Shown here in pieces: positions 8,156 to 16,398 of a stretch of DNA of 20,696 bases (position 1 is the first letter of the stretch; each line of letters begins with the position of its first letter). A model generated the notes under the pieces. The model had not been told where the DNA came from, did no database searches, and saw nothing but the letters and a program-made list of their open reading frames with translations. The stretch covers positions 1 to 20,696 of the forward strand of contig JAJYPA010000092.1 of the NCBI GenBank assembly GCA_021795795.1. Reading direction: 5' to 3'. A program made the position numbers and the translations under genes. The DNA is from Pseudomonadota bacterium (GTDB lineage Bacteria > Pseudomonadota > Gammaproteobacteria > Halothiobacillales > Halothiobacillaceae).

Positions 8156-8932
8156 TCATTTACTGATTACCAATCCAATAGATGTTACAACATACTTACT
8201 GATCCTAAGTTTAAGGTGTGGATTATGAGAGTATGGAGGAATATCAATATAGTAATCCTCTGGTAAGTCCCCGTGGTCCCAATTAATATGCGCGCGGCAA
8301 CCAAAACTTCTAACTCTTTCGATAATATCTTCAATTTCTTTTCTGCGAAACAGCACAGTTGGTCCCGTTTCGATAGTGTCTGAATTCGGCGACACATTGA
8401 ATTCTGTGGTATGTACCGCTACTCCACCAGGTTTCAAACAATTAATAGAGTTAAGAATAAATGTCACCCCTTTTTCTATTGATCCAAGGTGCTCCAAGGA
8501 ACAAGATGACCACACAAAATCGAATTTTCCTGTGTATCTTTTGGGTATACTGTTCATATTAGCAAACTCAAACTCTACCAGATTTTCAAACTCCCATCCC
8601 GGGCATATGCCCAACTTGTTTAGTTTGCCTTTATTATCCGCATGTTGCGAAGTTTTCGTCCATCCCGCTACAGACGAGTTCTGTAAATCTAAATCTGTGG
8701 CCAGGATACTAGCGCCAAACGACGCAAAGCAACTTGATAGTGGTTCTTCGCCGACACCAAACCCAAGGCCGATCCTACCTGGAGCAAGCATGTCATGCTC
8801 CTTTAGAGCCTGCGCAATAAAACACCACTCCCAGAATTTTCTATGAAGCTTACCAGTTTTCATAAACAATCTGGCCCAATGTTGAAATTCATCGGACAAA
8901 AGCGTACGTTTTGTACATAGCATTGAATCCAT
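8156..8932 (-). CDS. Class I SAM-dependent methyltransferase
   Basis: A 258-residue cytoplasmic protein with a Rossmann methyltransferase core: motif I G-L-G-F-G-V-G-E-E-P (55-64), an acidic D-L-D (80-82) at the strand-2 position, D-F-V-W-S-S-C-S-L-E-H-L (138-149), and L-K-P-G-G (166-170). The substrate is unknown; from context it would be a sugar hydroxyl or a lipid-linked glycan. The ATG at 8932 is chosen because AGGGGA lies just before it; the open frame extends to a GTG at 8971 that overlaps the sulfotransferase stop. The gene is visibly more AT-rich than cysD-cysNC downstream, which suggests separate acquisition. It follows the sulfotransferase by 38 bases and is probably cotranscribed with it. 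Confidence 0.85.
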   Translation of the reverse strand: MDSMLCTKRTLLSDEFQHWARLFMKTGKLHRKFWEWCFIAQALKEHDMLAPGRIGLGFGVGEEPLSSCFASFGASILATDLDLQNSSVAGWTKTSQHADNKGKLNKLGICPGWEFENLVEFEFANMNSIPKRYTGKFDFVWSSCSLEHLGSIEKGVTFILNSINCLKPGGVAVHTTEFNVSPNSDTIETGPTVLFRRKEIEDIIERVRSFGCRAHINWDHGDLPEDYYIDIPPYSHNPHLKLRISKYVVTSIGLVISK

Positions 8933-8970
8933 TTTTTCCCCTTTTTTCAGTAATCCGCTAGGCTCCGCCA

Positions 8971-10620
8971 CTATGTTTCTTCAATTTGTTGGAGCACGAT
9001 GCCACATAGGTTGATTTCCGTCTGATTGCTCACCCAGAGCCGAATCTCCAAGTCACTCACATCCTGTTCCAAGAAAAACATCCACGGCTTCCCAACAGTG
9101 CTATCGACGTATTCATTGAATGGAGTGATTGCCAACGGTTCGTTGTGTATGCCTTTTTTCCCTGCGTCACAAACAATATCGGCATAAGCCCCAGCCAAAC
9201 CCTGGGGTCCGATACTACCCATCAGGTTAACTCTGTATATACCTCTACTTAGGGTCATGTAAGGCCCATAGCACAAAAATCCCTCCTGACCAGTTGTCTG
9301 CAACGTTGTACCAACACGCAACCCGATTTTCGAAGACATTTGCACCGGAAAAATAAGGGTACTCCCTGAATTCTGTTTCTCTACACCGCGATTCGCCGCA
9401 TGGGAGTCAGGTTCCAAGCCCAAGATCGTCATAACCATTTTCTCATTCACAATGGTGACCGTATTCAATTGAACTTGGTGTTCATCGGGAACCATTAGGC
9501 GAAATTCTACACTCGTTGTTTCTTCATCCAAGGCAAAGTCTACGGGTAGAGACCATTCGGTGCCTTTAGCCCCCAAGTCAACCAGCGTTTCTTCGGCATG
9601 CAAGACAGCGCCTTTACCACTGCAAACGTCGGCATTACAAGTAACGCCTCGCGTAATCCAAACTCCGTTTGCTACCGCACAATAATGTCCTGGGTCCAGG
9701 TCCAGGTACGGGCCGTGGCATAAATAACCTTTAGCTCCGTTACTAACAAGAGCCCGCCCCGCCACAGAACCATTCCGCGTGCTCAAATCCTTAGCTAAGT
9801 AGTGCGTCAGGTAGGATCCAAGCCAATACACATTAGAGGACTTTCTTGCCTTGAACCCCCAATCACCAAACTCCCGATTGAACGGCTGAATATTGCAAGA
9901 GACACCAATTGTTGGCGCTTGCCGGTTGGCCATTCGTTGAATCTCAGAATAAAGCTCCAAATCCCACTCAGTTAGCTTGCGTATAGCATGGAGCATCTTC
10001 TCAGAAATACCGTCCCGCTGTGGCCGAGAACTAGTGACATTAACGGGGCGTAGGGATACATAGTTTATAACATGCAACAATTTGGCAAGTTGCTCAATAA
10101 ATTGCGGCAAGTCTGCCTGGAAACCCACTAAATCATAGTCAGTGAGCACTGACAGTGCAGCCACCATTTTCTGTTGCCATGACGCATTGCATCGCATAAC
10201 TACACTACTGAAGTTGTTGACATAGGGATTTGACGCACTTCGCATAAAAGTCTGATTTGTCTCTTCTCCTTCGGAGCGCAGGAACAATTGTGCACCCACC
10301 TTTAGTTCCCTAGTATCCTCCGTTAGCTCCACATCTTTATCGATAAAATAAAGCCAGGAAATGAAGCGATCAACGGGGTCGCGCAAAACTGTAACATACT
10401 GATAACGCGGATCCAACCCGGTACCGTCAAACCAAATATGGGCACTAATGACAGGATAATGTCCACCATAACGCTGAATCAAATCCCTATGTGCACCAAT
10501 CAAATTGGGCGTTACTGTGCCAACCCCTAAAGTCCTGCCCATCCAGTCATTAACTGCTTGGCCAGCAGTTTTTTCCAAATGGTGAAATATGAGTCGACCG
10601 GAATAGAAAGTATTAACCAT
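8971..10620 (-). CDS. Sulfotransferase with two C-terminal G-P-Y modules
   Basis: A 549-residue protein. The first 240 residues or so form a P-loop-like sulfotransferase domain. The 5'-phosphosulfate loop is H13-H-L-E-K17-T-A-G-Q-A-V, equivalent to the family's H-x-P-K-T-A-G-T. The 3'-phosphate site is V-L-R80-D-P-V-D-R-F-I-S88-W, the usual R-D-P-x-x-R-x-x-S. It should move a sulfuryl group from PAPS to a sugar hydroxyl. Residues about 268-392 and 430-547 are two copies of a module also found in the neighbouring glycosyltransferase, each with a G-P-Y core (303-305 and 452-454). No signal peptide or membrane segment is visible, so it should act in the cytoplasm before export. It starts nine bases after the glycosyltransferase stop. 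The family is clear; the acceptor is inferred from context. Confidence 0.85.
   Translation of the reverse strand: MVNTFYSGRLIFHHLEKTAGQAVNDWMGRTLGVGTVTPNLIGAHRDLIQRYGGHYPVISAHIWFDGTGLDPRYQYVTVLRDPVDRFISWLYFIDKDVELTEDTRELKVGAQLFLRSEGEETNQTFMRSASNPYVNNFSSVVMRCNASWQQKMVAALSVLTDYDLVGFQADLPQFIEQLAKLLHVINYVSLRPVNVTSSRPQRDGISEKMLHAIRKLTEWDLELYSEIQRMANRQAPTIGVSCNIQPFNREFGDWGFKARKSSNVYWLGSYLTHYLAKDLSTRNGSVAGRALVSNGAKGYLCHGPYLDLDPGHYCAVANGVWITRGVTCNADVCSGKGAVLHAEETLVDLGAKGTEWSLPVDFALDEETTSVEFRLMVPDEHQVQLNTVTIVNEKMVMTILGLEPDSHAANRGVEKQNSGSTLIFPVQMSSKIGLRVGTTLQTTGQEGFLCYGPYMTLSRGIYRVNLMGSIGPQGLAGAYADIVCDAGKKGIHNEPLAITPFNEYVDSTVGKPWMFFLEQDVSDLEIRLWVSNQTEINLCGIVLQQIEET
8980..9333 (-). repeat. G-P-Y module, copy 5 (end of sulfotransferase)
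   Basis: Residues about 430-547 of the sulfotransferase. Key elements are V-G-T-T-L, T-G-Q-E-G-F-L-C-Y-G-P-Y (core 452-454), G-I-Y, A-D-I-V, and the late strand D-L-E-I-R-L-W-V. It aligns with four other copies in this window. Limits are estimated by eye. Confidence 0.7.
9445..9819 (-). repeat. G-P-Y module, copy 4 (middle of sulfotransferase)
   Basis: Residues about 268-392 of the sulfotransferase. Key elements are V-A-G-R-A-L, G-A-K-G-Y-L-C-H-G-P-Y (core 303-305), G-H-Y, A-D-V, and the late strand S-V-E-F-R-L-M-V. It is the most divergent copy. Limits are estimated by eye. Confidence 0.65.
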
Positions 10621-10629
10621 ATCAATACC

Positions 10630-13600
10630 TTATTTAAATTTTCTGTGTTTTACATTTTTTTTCGTGGCATATCGCGTTTTCACGATGCTGTCTTTCCGAT
10701 CTGTCCGATGTGAGGCTTGTGGTACATGCGCGCCGCCACGCGGTTCCTCCGATTCCTTGTCCCGAGCATTTTCTGCAAATGCCACTACTGCTTTAGTTTC
10801 GCTAGACCCATCCTCAGCGTGCCCATTCGTCTCCATAGATAGCTTCTGCGCCGAGCCAAGGGCGGTTATCATCGGTGAAAATGGGTGTCCTACCTGCTCT
10901 CCGATATCTTTACCTTTCATCACACCCCTAATTCTGGCGTATTCTGCACCAGATTGCTGGTACAGGGCGTCGGCATCGGCAGCATCAACCACATTAGTCT
11001 TTTCCCAGACTGCATCCGCTATTTCTGCGGTGTTCATAGTGATCGATTCGCCCGGCGCCTCCTGTGTTAGCTCTTCCCCATATTCCTCCGTCGTCTCTTC
11101 GGTATGTAAAGCAGTCACATCCCCTTGAATCGACATTACGACGGTCGCCTCCGTCATTGGCCCCGTTGTATCCGCCGGATCAGGCGATGGGGTGATTTGG
11201 ATTCCGCTCACTAGCAATTCCGAGGCCGCATCCACCCATACTCGAACCTCTACATCTTCAATGTCGCTATTCAACGTGAAGGTGATCTCCCCAAGCAAAC
11301 CGGTTCGCCACGCATCCTCCGCTAACGGCTCCCTCGCAAGTTGCAACCTGCCCTGCTGCGCCGCAGCATCCATCCATGATCCGTTCAAACCACCAGGCCC
11401 TGTAATGTTACCAAATAGCTCTGCGCGATAGCGTCTGGCAGGCAAGCCAATGTATGGCCCACGCAAAAGGAAACCTGCCTTGCCTTGCGTTAGCAACGTG
11501 CGGCCAACCTTCCGCCCTACTTCAGAATGCAGATGTGGATGCGTCGCCTTGTAATAGTGCACGTCTTCAGTAAATTGAACCCTTGGTTTTAGAGAGCATT
11601 GCAAAGTGGTTAGTGGGGAAACCACATCCAGTTTATGGATTTCCATCACAGGTGCCCGCACATCGGTTACCTGTTTAACAGGCCTTATATCCGCCCCATC
11701 TGGCCCGCCCTTGGTCGCAGGCTCAGTAGCACATGCTTCATCGGGGATTTGTTCGATCTGGATCCCAGTCACATGCAAGTCGGAGCCCGTGTCCACCCAC
11801 ACCCGAACCTCCACATCTTTGGTGTAACGGTTCAAGCTGAAGGTGATTTCTCCCAGCAGAGCGGGGCACTGTGCGTTTGTACCCAACGTAGTTTTCACAA
11901 GCTGCAGTTCGCCTTTCTGCGCAGTGGCGTCCATCCACGCCCCATCCAAGCTTCCTGGGCGGTTGACCTGACCGAATACTGCGGCGCGATAGGTCCCGGC
12001 AGGCAAACTAATATAGGGGCCATGCACCAGAACACCTGCCTTGCCCAAAGTCCAAAGCGTGCGACCAACTTTCTGCCCTACTTGGCTCGACAAACACGGA
12101 TGTGTTGCCCAGTAACGGTATACAACGGCGGTTGGGGAAGTGAAATCGGTACCAATGGAGCTGGCGAAAGGCATTTCTGTTGTGGCATTGTTTTGCGAAG
12201 TAGCGATTTGGACAGCTCCGTCCTGTTTATGGAGTTCCAACATGGTCACCTGTATATCACTCTCCTGTTCGACATGTACCCGTACTTCCAAGTCGCTGCA
12301 GCCATCCGCCAGAATGAAGGGCAGGGTAACTAAAGGCTGCTGTTTGGCTTCCACATAATCACAAGCAAGTATGACTTCTTCCGCGATCTTCATGGTACCA
12401 CCTTTTATTACCACATCGGCCCTGGCACCTGCCGGACCCCCAAAACCGTGGGTTCCGTGGATAGTGGCAACATACCTGCCCGGTTTCAGGGAAATATATG
12501 GCCCATGAAGCAAGTACCCCGCCACTCCCTTGCTCTGGCGGGAGGTGCCGCATATTTCCCCGACCGCGCTGCCTAGGCGCCAGTCCGAGCCCCAGTAGCG
12601 GGCAACCAGACGTGGGTCTGTTTGCCGGAACCATTGCCTATACCAATTTCCACCTAGCATAACTTCCATGAGGTTCTGAGTGCTTTTCTGCTGGGTCAGT
12701 CTAGGAACAATAAGATGGGCCTGTGTGCCACTACCGCTCTTATGGGCCTGTAGCCAGTGCCTAATGGCTTCCGCCAAGTGCTGTGGCGCATCTCCACTAA
12801 AATAGTCGGCATACTCACCTGCCATCTCGCGAAATACGGGAGTGTCCCGTGCCAGGATGGGTAACTTGTGCTGTGCAGCCTCAATTAGGGTCAACCCAAA
12901 GCTTTCATCGACCGAAGCGGCAATCAGGCAGGCGCTTGCGGCGTACATATGATCCAGCCTATCACCGCTGATGTCCTGCAGCCAGAACAGGCGGCTTTCC
13001 CGCTCTGGGTGGGTTTGTAGGCGTGCAACCATATTCTCTCCCTCCGAGCGATACTTACCTACCAGAACCAGATTGACATCCATACCCTGCCGCCATAGAA
13101 GATCAAAAGCGGTCAAAACTTGCCCCAGTTGTTTGCTTGGCTCCAATGTGGTAACGCTGAGAAAACTTGGTCGGGCGCGAACTTTATCGAGAACGTGCCG
13201 GTACCTATAGGCTGTGTCTAACTCCTTCATCTTTTGGATGACTTCAAAGCCAATATGGGCCCAGCCGAGGTGCAATGGTGTGCTTCGTTCAGGGCCAAAT
13301 AAATCTAACCAATGAGAAAATTGATCGGCTACCGCTCGTGAGGTACATATCACTCCATCGGTTATTGCGATAGTCTGTAACCAGCGAAAGTGGGCCGCAG
13401 ACCTATCCGGGAGGAAATATTGTGGCGCCATGCATGGTAGTAGATCGTAGCACAGGAAAAACACCTGAGCGCCACGATAGCGGATCTCTTCAAAGAATTT
13501 TGCCTGCATAGGAACCATTTCAAGCTGAAAATCTAGGCCAAAAAACACATCCCCAGGCCAGACCTCCATCACATCGTCCTGCAGGTCACCATCGGGATAT

Positions 13601-16377
13601 CCTAGAAAACGCATGGTGGCGCGCCGCGCGTAACGGTAGCCATGTTCGGCTGTGATATACACCGGTTCTACCCGCAAATCGGGTGGGGGATGATTCAGCA
13701 GCTCCTGTAATACCAACCTGGTGGCGCCATAGTCCCACTCACTATCGACGCCGCCTTGCACAAGGCTTGACACATCCACGAGTAACTGTTTTTGGGCAGG
13801 TCGGGGCGGGGGAAAAAGCTGCACAGAGCGTTCAGCAACCTGTGTAATATCTTGAACATTTTCGGGCATACCGAGCTGTCGGACGGCTTTGATGATGCCC
13901 GATGCGCCCGATTCCGCGCGAAGGTAAAACTCCTCAATGGCCTGTGCGTATTGGTCAGCGCAGCGTCGGGGGTTGTGGTATGCTCGAACGTGCTGCGCTG
14001 CCCGCTGACCCAAAGCTTGACGCGCAGGTTTGTTCTTGCGCAGAAAATCAAGTGCGTCAACGAGATGCTGGGTGGAAAACTCATCAGGAAGCACATGCAC
14101 CACGTCCGCTGGCAAGTCTGTCATCGAACCATTGGCGTTTACTATGGTAGCCACACTGTGATTCATGCAGTCTAACGCCGTGCCGGAAGTCTCCCCCCTC
14201 GATAGGGTACGTAATTGCACAGCAAGATCGGCCGCAGCTAGATAGCGACGATAGGTAGCCGCATCAGCCCAACCAGTCACATGCACCCGCCCACGCAACC
14301 CCGGCGCCTTTAGTACCTGCCGGATTTGCTCGCCGTAGTCATCCATCGGTAGAAAACCGATGAACACTAGCTTGCAGCGTTTGTCTTTTGCCAGACTGGA
14401 CGCCTGCCACGCTTCGAGCAAGCGATGGTTAAGTTTGCTTTTTCCCATGAGGCCGAAACTACAGACTAGAACGTCGCGGTCATCTAGGCCTAACTCATCG
14501 CGCGCCTCCTGGCGTCGGTTATCCACAACTGGCACGCGCAAAAGGGGAACCAAGGCCCAGTCATCCGCCCAGCCCGGCCCATACCACTGCATGGCTAGCC
14601 GACGGGAAAAATCCGAATGGCAGATAACGCCTTGGGCACGTTGCAAAACGTCTAGGTTGCAGGGGTATCGGAAAATCACTGCGGCGGTGTCTGTCTCTGA
14701 GTAGCGTTCGCAAACCGCCTGCCAGCCATGGGAACGTTGCAAGGCCTGCGCCCAAATCCCCGGCATGATTCCGTGTAAATCCATATGCACCAAAGCACCA
14801 CTGAGGAAAAAATCGTGCAGCACTACCACACCAGGATGTTTTTCCAGCAGGCCGAACATGTGTTGGTGAAATTGCGAGTTACCGAATTGATAGAGGATGC
14901 GGTCATATTCGCCAGCATGCTGGTCAAACCACGCAGCCATGCGCTGAGCGGCATTAGCCAGAACCCAAGGATCAGTCACCGGCTCTTGCTGGGCAACGAT
15001 GACATCAATGACATAGTAGCGGGACAATTCTGGCAACAATTCAGCACTGTAGTCAGCAATACCAGTTTGTGCAGGAGGCAACGGCGAGACATAGGCTAGT
15101 CGCAGTCGCTTGCGAGGTATTTTCGCCAGTGGCGGTGTAGCCGCCCGACTGGATTTAGCCATGCTGACCCGCGTTTCCATTGCCTGTAACGCACGTTGGG
15201 CGCTAGCGTCCCATGAAAACTTTTTAGCCTGCTGCAACCCGTGCGCCTTAAGTCTTTGGAGAAACGCATCATTCGTCAGAGCGCGCTCCATAGCATCTAC
15301 GATAGCGTGCTCATCCTTGGGATCGAATAGAGCCTCGTCCAGCCCGACCACCTCAGGCAAACTGCTGCAATTGGAGGCCAACGTTGGCGCACCACAGGCC
15401 ATAGCTTCCAACACCGGCAACCCAAAACCTTCGTGCCACGATGGAAAAACGAACAGGCGACACAGATTATAGAGCGCCAGGAGATCATCGCTTGGGATAA
15501 AACCAGTGAACACCAATTCCCCAGCACCCAAGCCACATTTTTGCGCGAGCTTTTCCAGACGGTTCCGATCATGATCCAGAATCGAACAGACAATAGCCAA
15601 TTGATGGCCACGGCGAATCTCGTTAGACAGTTTTGCATATGCACTAATTAGTGCTTCGATGTTCTTCCGATAGTCTATTCCACCGGTATACATGACGAAT
15701 GGCCGGGTCAGATAGTATCGCTCCATTATGTGCCGCCGTTCCTCCAGAGAAAACGACAACGGACGGTAATAGCCATCTATTGAGCAGGAAATATTGACCG
15801 CTTGTCCGTCTTCAACATCTAGGTATTTTATAGCCTCCTGACGAGAAGACTCGGATATAGCAAGCAAGATATCAGCCCGTCGAAGATGGTCAAGGCGAGC
15901 ATGATACCAAGCCGAAACACTAGGGTTCTCTAGATAAGGTTTGGGATGAATTAAGAGAATTAGGTCGTAAAGAATAACAGCAACCGCATATTTGCCTTGG
16001 CTATTAACGCTGGTAATGGCATCTTCATGAAAACCTTCGAATAGGCTGCTAACCAACAGAATATCCGGATCAATTTGCAACATGAACGATTCATAAAGTT
16101 TTTCAGATGCTTGACGCCTCCATCGGTTGTCTGCATCAATAGCGCGCGAGGGATATAATCCGTATAAAATTCTGAAATTATCGGTTGGAATCAGGCCATT
16201 GAAAGCCTGGCGTATTGGATCTATCGTGTCAGGAAACGCACCATTTAGCATGATGAGAATTTCATGCTCCCCACCTTGTCTAGCGATTGCCAGAGCCAGA
16301 GATAGGGAATAACGCCCGATACCGCGATTTCGGCTCCCAGGTGTTTGTGCGCCTTGCAAGTCGATGACGATTCTCAT
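10630..16377 (-). CDS. Giant multidomain protein: three GT4 glycosyltransferase domains, three G-P-Y modules and a charged tail
   Basis: A 1915-residue protein, much larger than single GT4 enzymes (about 350-400). Domain 1 (1-400) starts M-R-I-V-I-D-L-Q-G-A, has R-G-I-G-R-Y-S, and E316-x7-E324 in H-E-G-F-G-L-P-V-L-E. Domain 2 (about 424-820) begins L-R-L-A-Y-V-S-P-L-P-P and has the variant R-G-E729-T-S-G-T-A-L-D-C737, without the usual second Glu. Domain 3 (about 863-1215) has E1158-S-F-G-L-T-L-I-E1166. Three modules follow (about 1258-1385, 1420-1545, 1608-1732), then a tail of about 175 residues, acidic at first and ending in a Lys/Arg-rich stretch. It probably builds most of the repeat unit, as large tandem GTs such as WbdA do in other O-antigen or capsule systems. 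AGGA lies nine bases before the ATG. No membrane segment is seen. Confidence 0.9.
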   Translation of the reverse strand: MRIVIDLQGAQTPGSRNRGIGRYSLSLALAIARQGGEHEILIMLNGAFPDTIDPIRQAFNGLIPTDNFRILYGLYPSRAIDADNRWRRQASEKLYESFMLQIDPDILLVSSLFEGFHEDAITSVNSQGKYAVAVILYDLILLIHPKPYLENPSVSAWYHARLDHLRRADILLAISESSRQEAIKYLDVEDGQAVNISCSIDGYYRPLSFSLEERRHIMERYYLTRPFVMYTGGIDYRKNIEALISAYAKLSNEIRRGHQLAIVCSILDHDRNRLEKLAQKCGLGAGELVFTGFIPSDDLLALYNLCRLFVFPSWHEGFGLPVLEAMACGAPTLASNCSSLPEVVGLDEALFDPKDEHAIVDAMERALTNDAFLQRLKAHGLQQAKKFSWDASAQRALQAMETRVSMAKSSRAATPPLAKIPRKRLRLAYVSPLPPAQTGIADYSAELLPELSRYYVIDVIVAQQEPVTDPWVLANAAQRMAAWFDQHAGEYDRILYQFGNSQFHQHMFGLLEKHPGVVVLHDFFLSGALVHMDLHGIMPGIWAQALQRSHGWQAVCERYSETDTAAVIFRYPCNLDVLQRAQGVICHSDFSRRLAMQWYGPGWADDWALVPLLRVPVVDNRRQEARDELGLDDRDVLVCSFGLMGKSKLNHRLLEAWQASSLAKDKRCKLVFIGFLPMDDYGEQIRQVLKAPGLRGRVHVTGWADAATYRRYLAAADLAVQLRTLSRGETSGTALDCMNHSVATIVNANGSMTDLPADVVHVLPDEFSTQHLVDALDFLRKNKPARQALGQRAAQHVRAYHNPRRCADQYAQAIEEFYLRAESGASGIIKAVRQLGMPENVQDITQVAERSVQLFPPPRPAQKQLLVDVSSLVQGGVDSEWDYGATRLVLQELLNHPPPDLRVEPVYITAEHGYRYARRATMRFLGYPDGDLQDDVMEVWPGDVFFGLDFQLEMVPMQAKFFEEIRYRGAQVFFLCYDLLPCMAPQYFLPDRSAAHFRWLQTIAITDGVICTSRAVADQFSHWLDLFGPERSTPLHLGWAHIGFEVIQKMKELDTAYRYRHVLDKVRARPSFLSVTTLEPSKQLGQVLTAFDLLWRQGMDVNLVLVGKYRSEGENMVARLQTHPERESRLFWLQDISGDRLDHMYAASACLIAASVDESFGLTLIEAAQHKLPILARDTPVFREMAGEYADYFSGDAPQHLAEAIRHWLQAHKSGSGTQAHLIVPRLTQQKSTQNLMEVMLGGNWYRQWFRQTDPRLVARYWGSDWRLGSAVGEICGTSRQSKGVAGYLLHGPYISLKPGRYVATIHGTHGFGGPAGARADVVIKGGTMKIAEEVILACDYVEAKQQPLVTLPFILADGCSDLEVRVHVEQESDIQVTMLELHKQDGAVQIATSQNNATTEMPFASSIGTDFTSPTAVVYRYWATHPCLSSQVGQKVGRTLWTLGKAGVLVHGPYISLPAGTYRAAVFGQVNRPGSLDGAWMDATAQKGELQLVKTTLGTNAQCPALLGEITFSLNRYTKDVEVRVWVDTGSDLHVTGIQIEQIPDEACATEPATKGGPDGADIRPVKQVTDVRAPVMEIHKLDVVSPLTTLQCSLKPRVQFTEDVHYYKATHPHLHSEVGRKVGRTLLTQGKAGFLLRGPYIGLPARRYRAELFGNITGPGGLNGSWMDAAAQQGRLQLAREPLAEDAWRTGLLGEITFTLNSDIEDVEVRVWVDAASELLVSGIQITPSPDPADTTGPMTEATVVMSIQGDVTALHTEETTEEYGEELTQEAPGESITMNTAEIADAVWEKTNVVDAADADALYQQSGAEYARIRGVMKGKDIGEQVGHPFSPMITALGSAQKLSMETNGHAEDGSSETKAVVAFAENARDKESEEPRGGAHVPQASHRTDRKDSIVKTRYATKKNVKHRKFK
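11182..11556 (-). repeat. G-P-Y module, copy 3 (glycosyltransferase tail)
   Basis: Residues about 1608-1732 of the giant glycosyltransferase. Key elements are V-G-R-K-V-G-R-T-L, G-K-A-G-F-L-L-R-G-P-Y (core 1640-1642), W-M-D-A-A-A-Q, L-G-E-I-T-F, and D-V-E-V-R-V-W-V. It is the closest relative of copy 2, with clear similarity at DNA level too (for example around 11441-11530 against 12001-12090). Confidence 0.8.
11743..12120 (-). repeat. G-P-Y module, copy 2 (glycosyltransferase tail)
   Basis: Residues about 1420-1545 of the giant glycosyltransferase. Key elements are V-G-Q-K-V-G-R-T-L, G-K-A-G-V-L-V-H-G-P-Y (core 1453-1455), W-M-D-A-T-A-Q, L-G-E-I-T-F, and D-V-E-V-R-V-W-V. It and copy 3 look like a recent tandem duplication. 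Confidence 0.8.
12223..12606 (-). repeat. G-P-Y module, copy 1 (glycosyltransferase tail)
   Basis: Residues about 1258-1385 of the giant glycosyltransferase, directly after the third catalytic domain. Key elements are G-V-A-G-Y-L-L-H-G-P-Y (core 1292-1294), G-R-Y, A-D-V-V, and the late strand D-L-E-V-R-V-H-V. It differs more from copies 2 and 3 than they do from each other. Confidence 0.75.
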
Positions 16378-16398
16378 ATATTTTTTCCTGAATGATTT

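Noticed and set aside
11182..12606. The repeated DNA in the glycosyltransferase tail as a mobile element or CRISPR-like array
   Set aside because: The repeats are in frame, code for one protein module, and have no inverted ends, uniform spacers or transposase.
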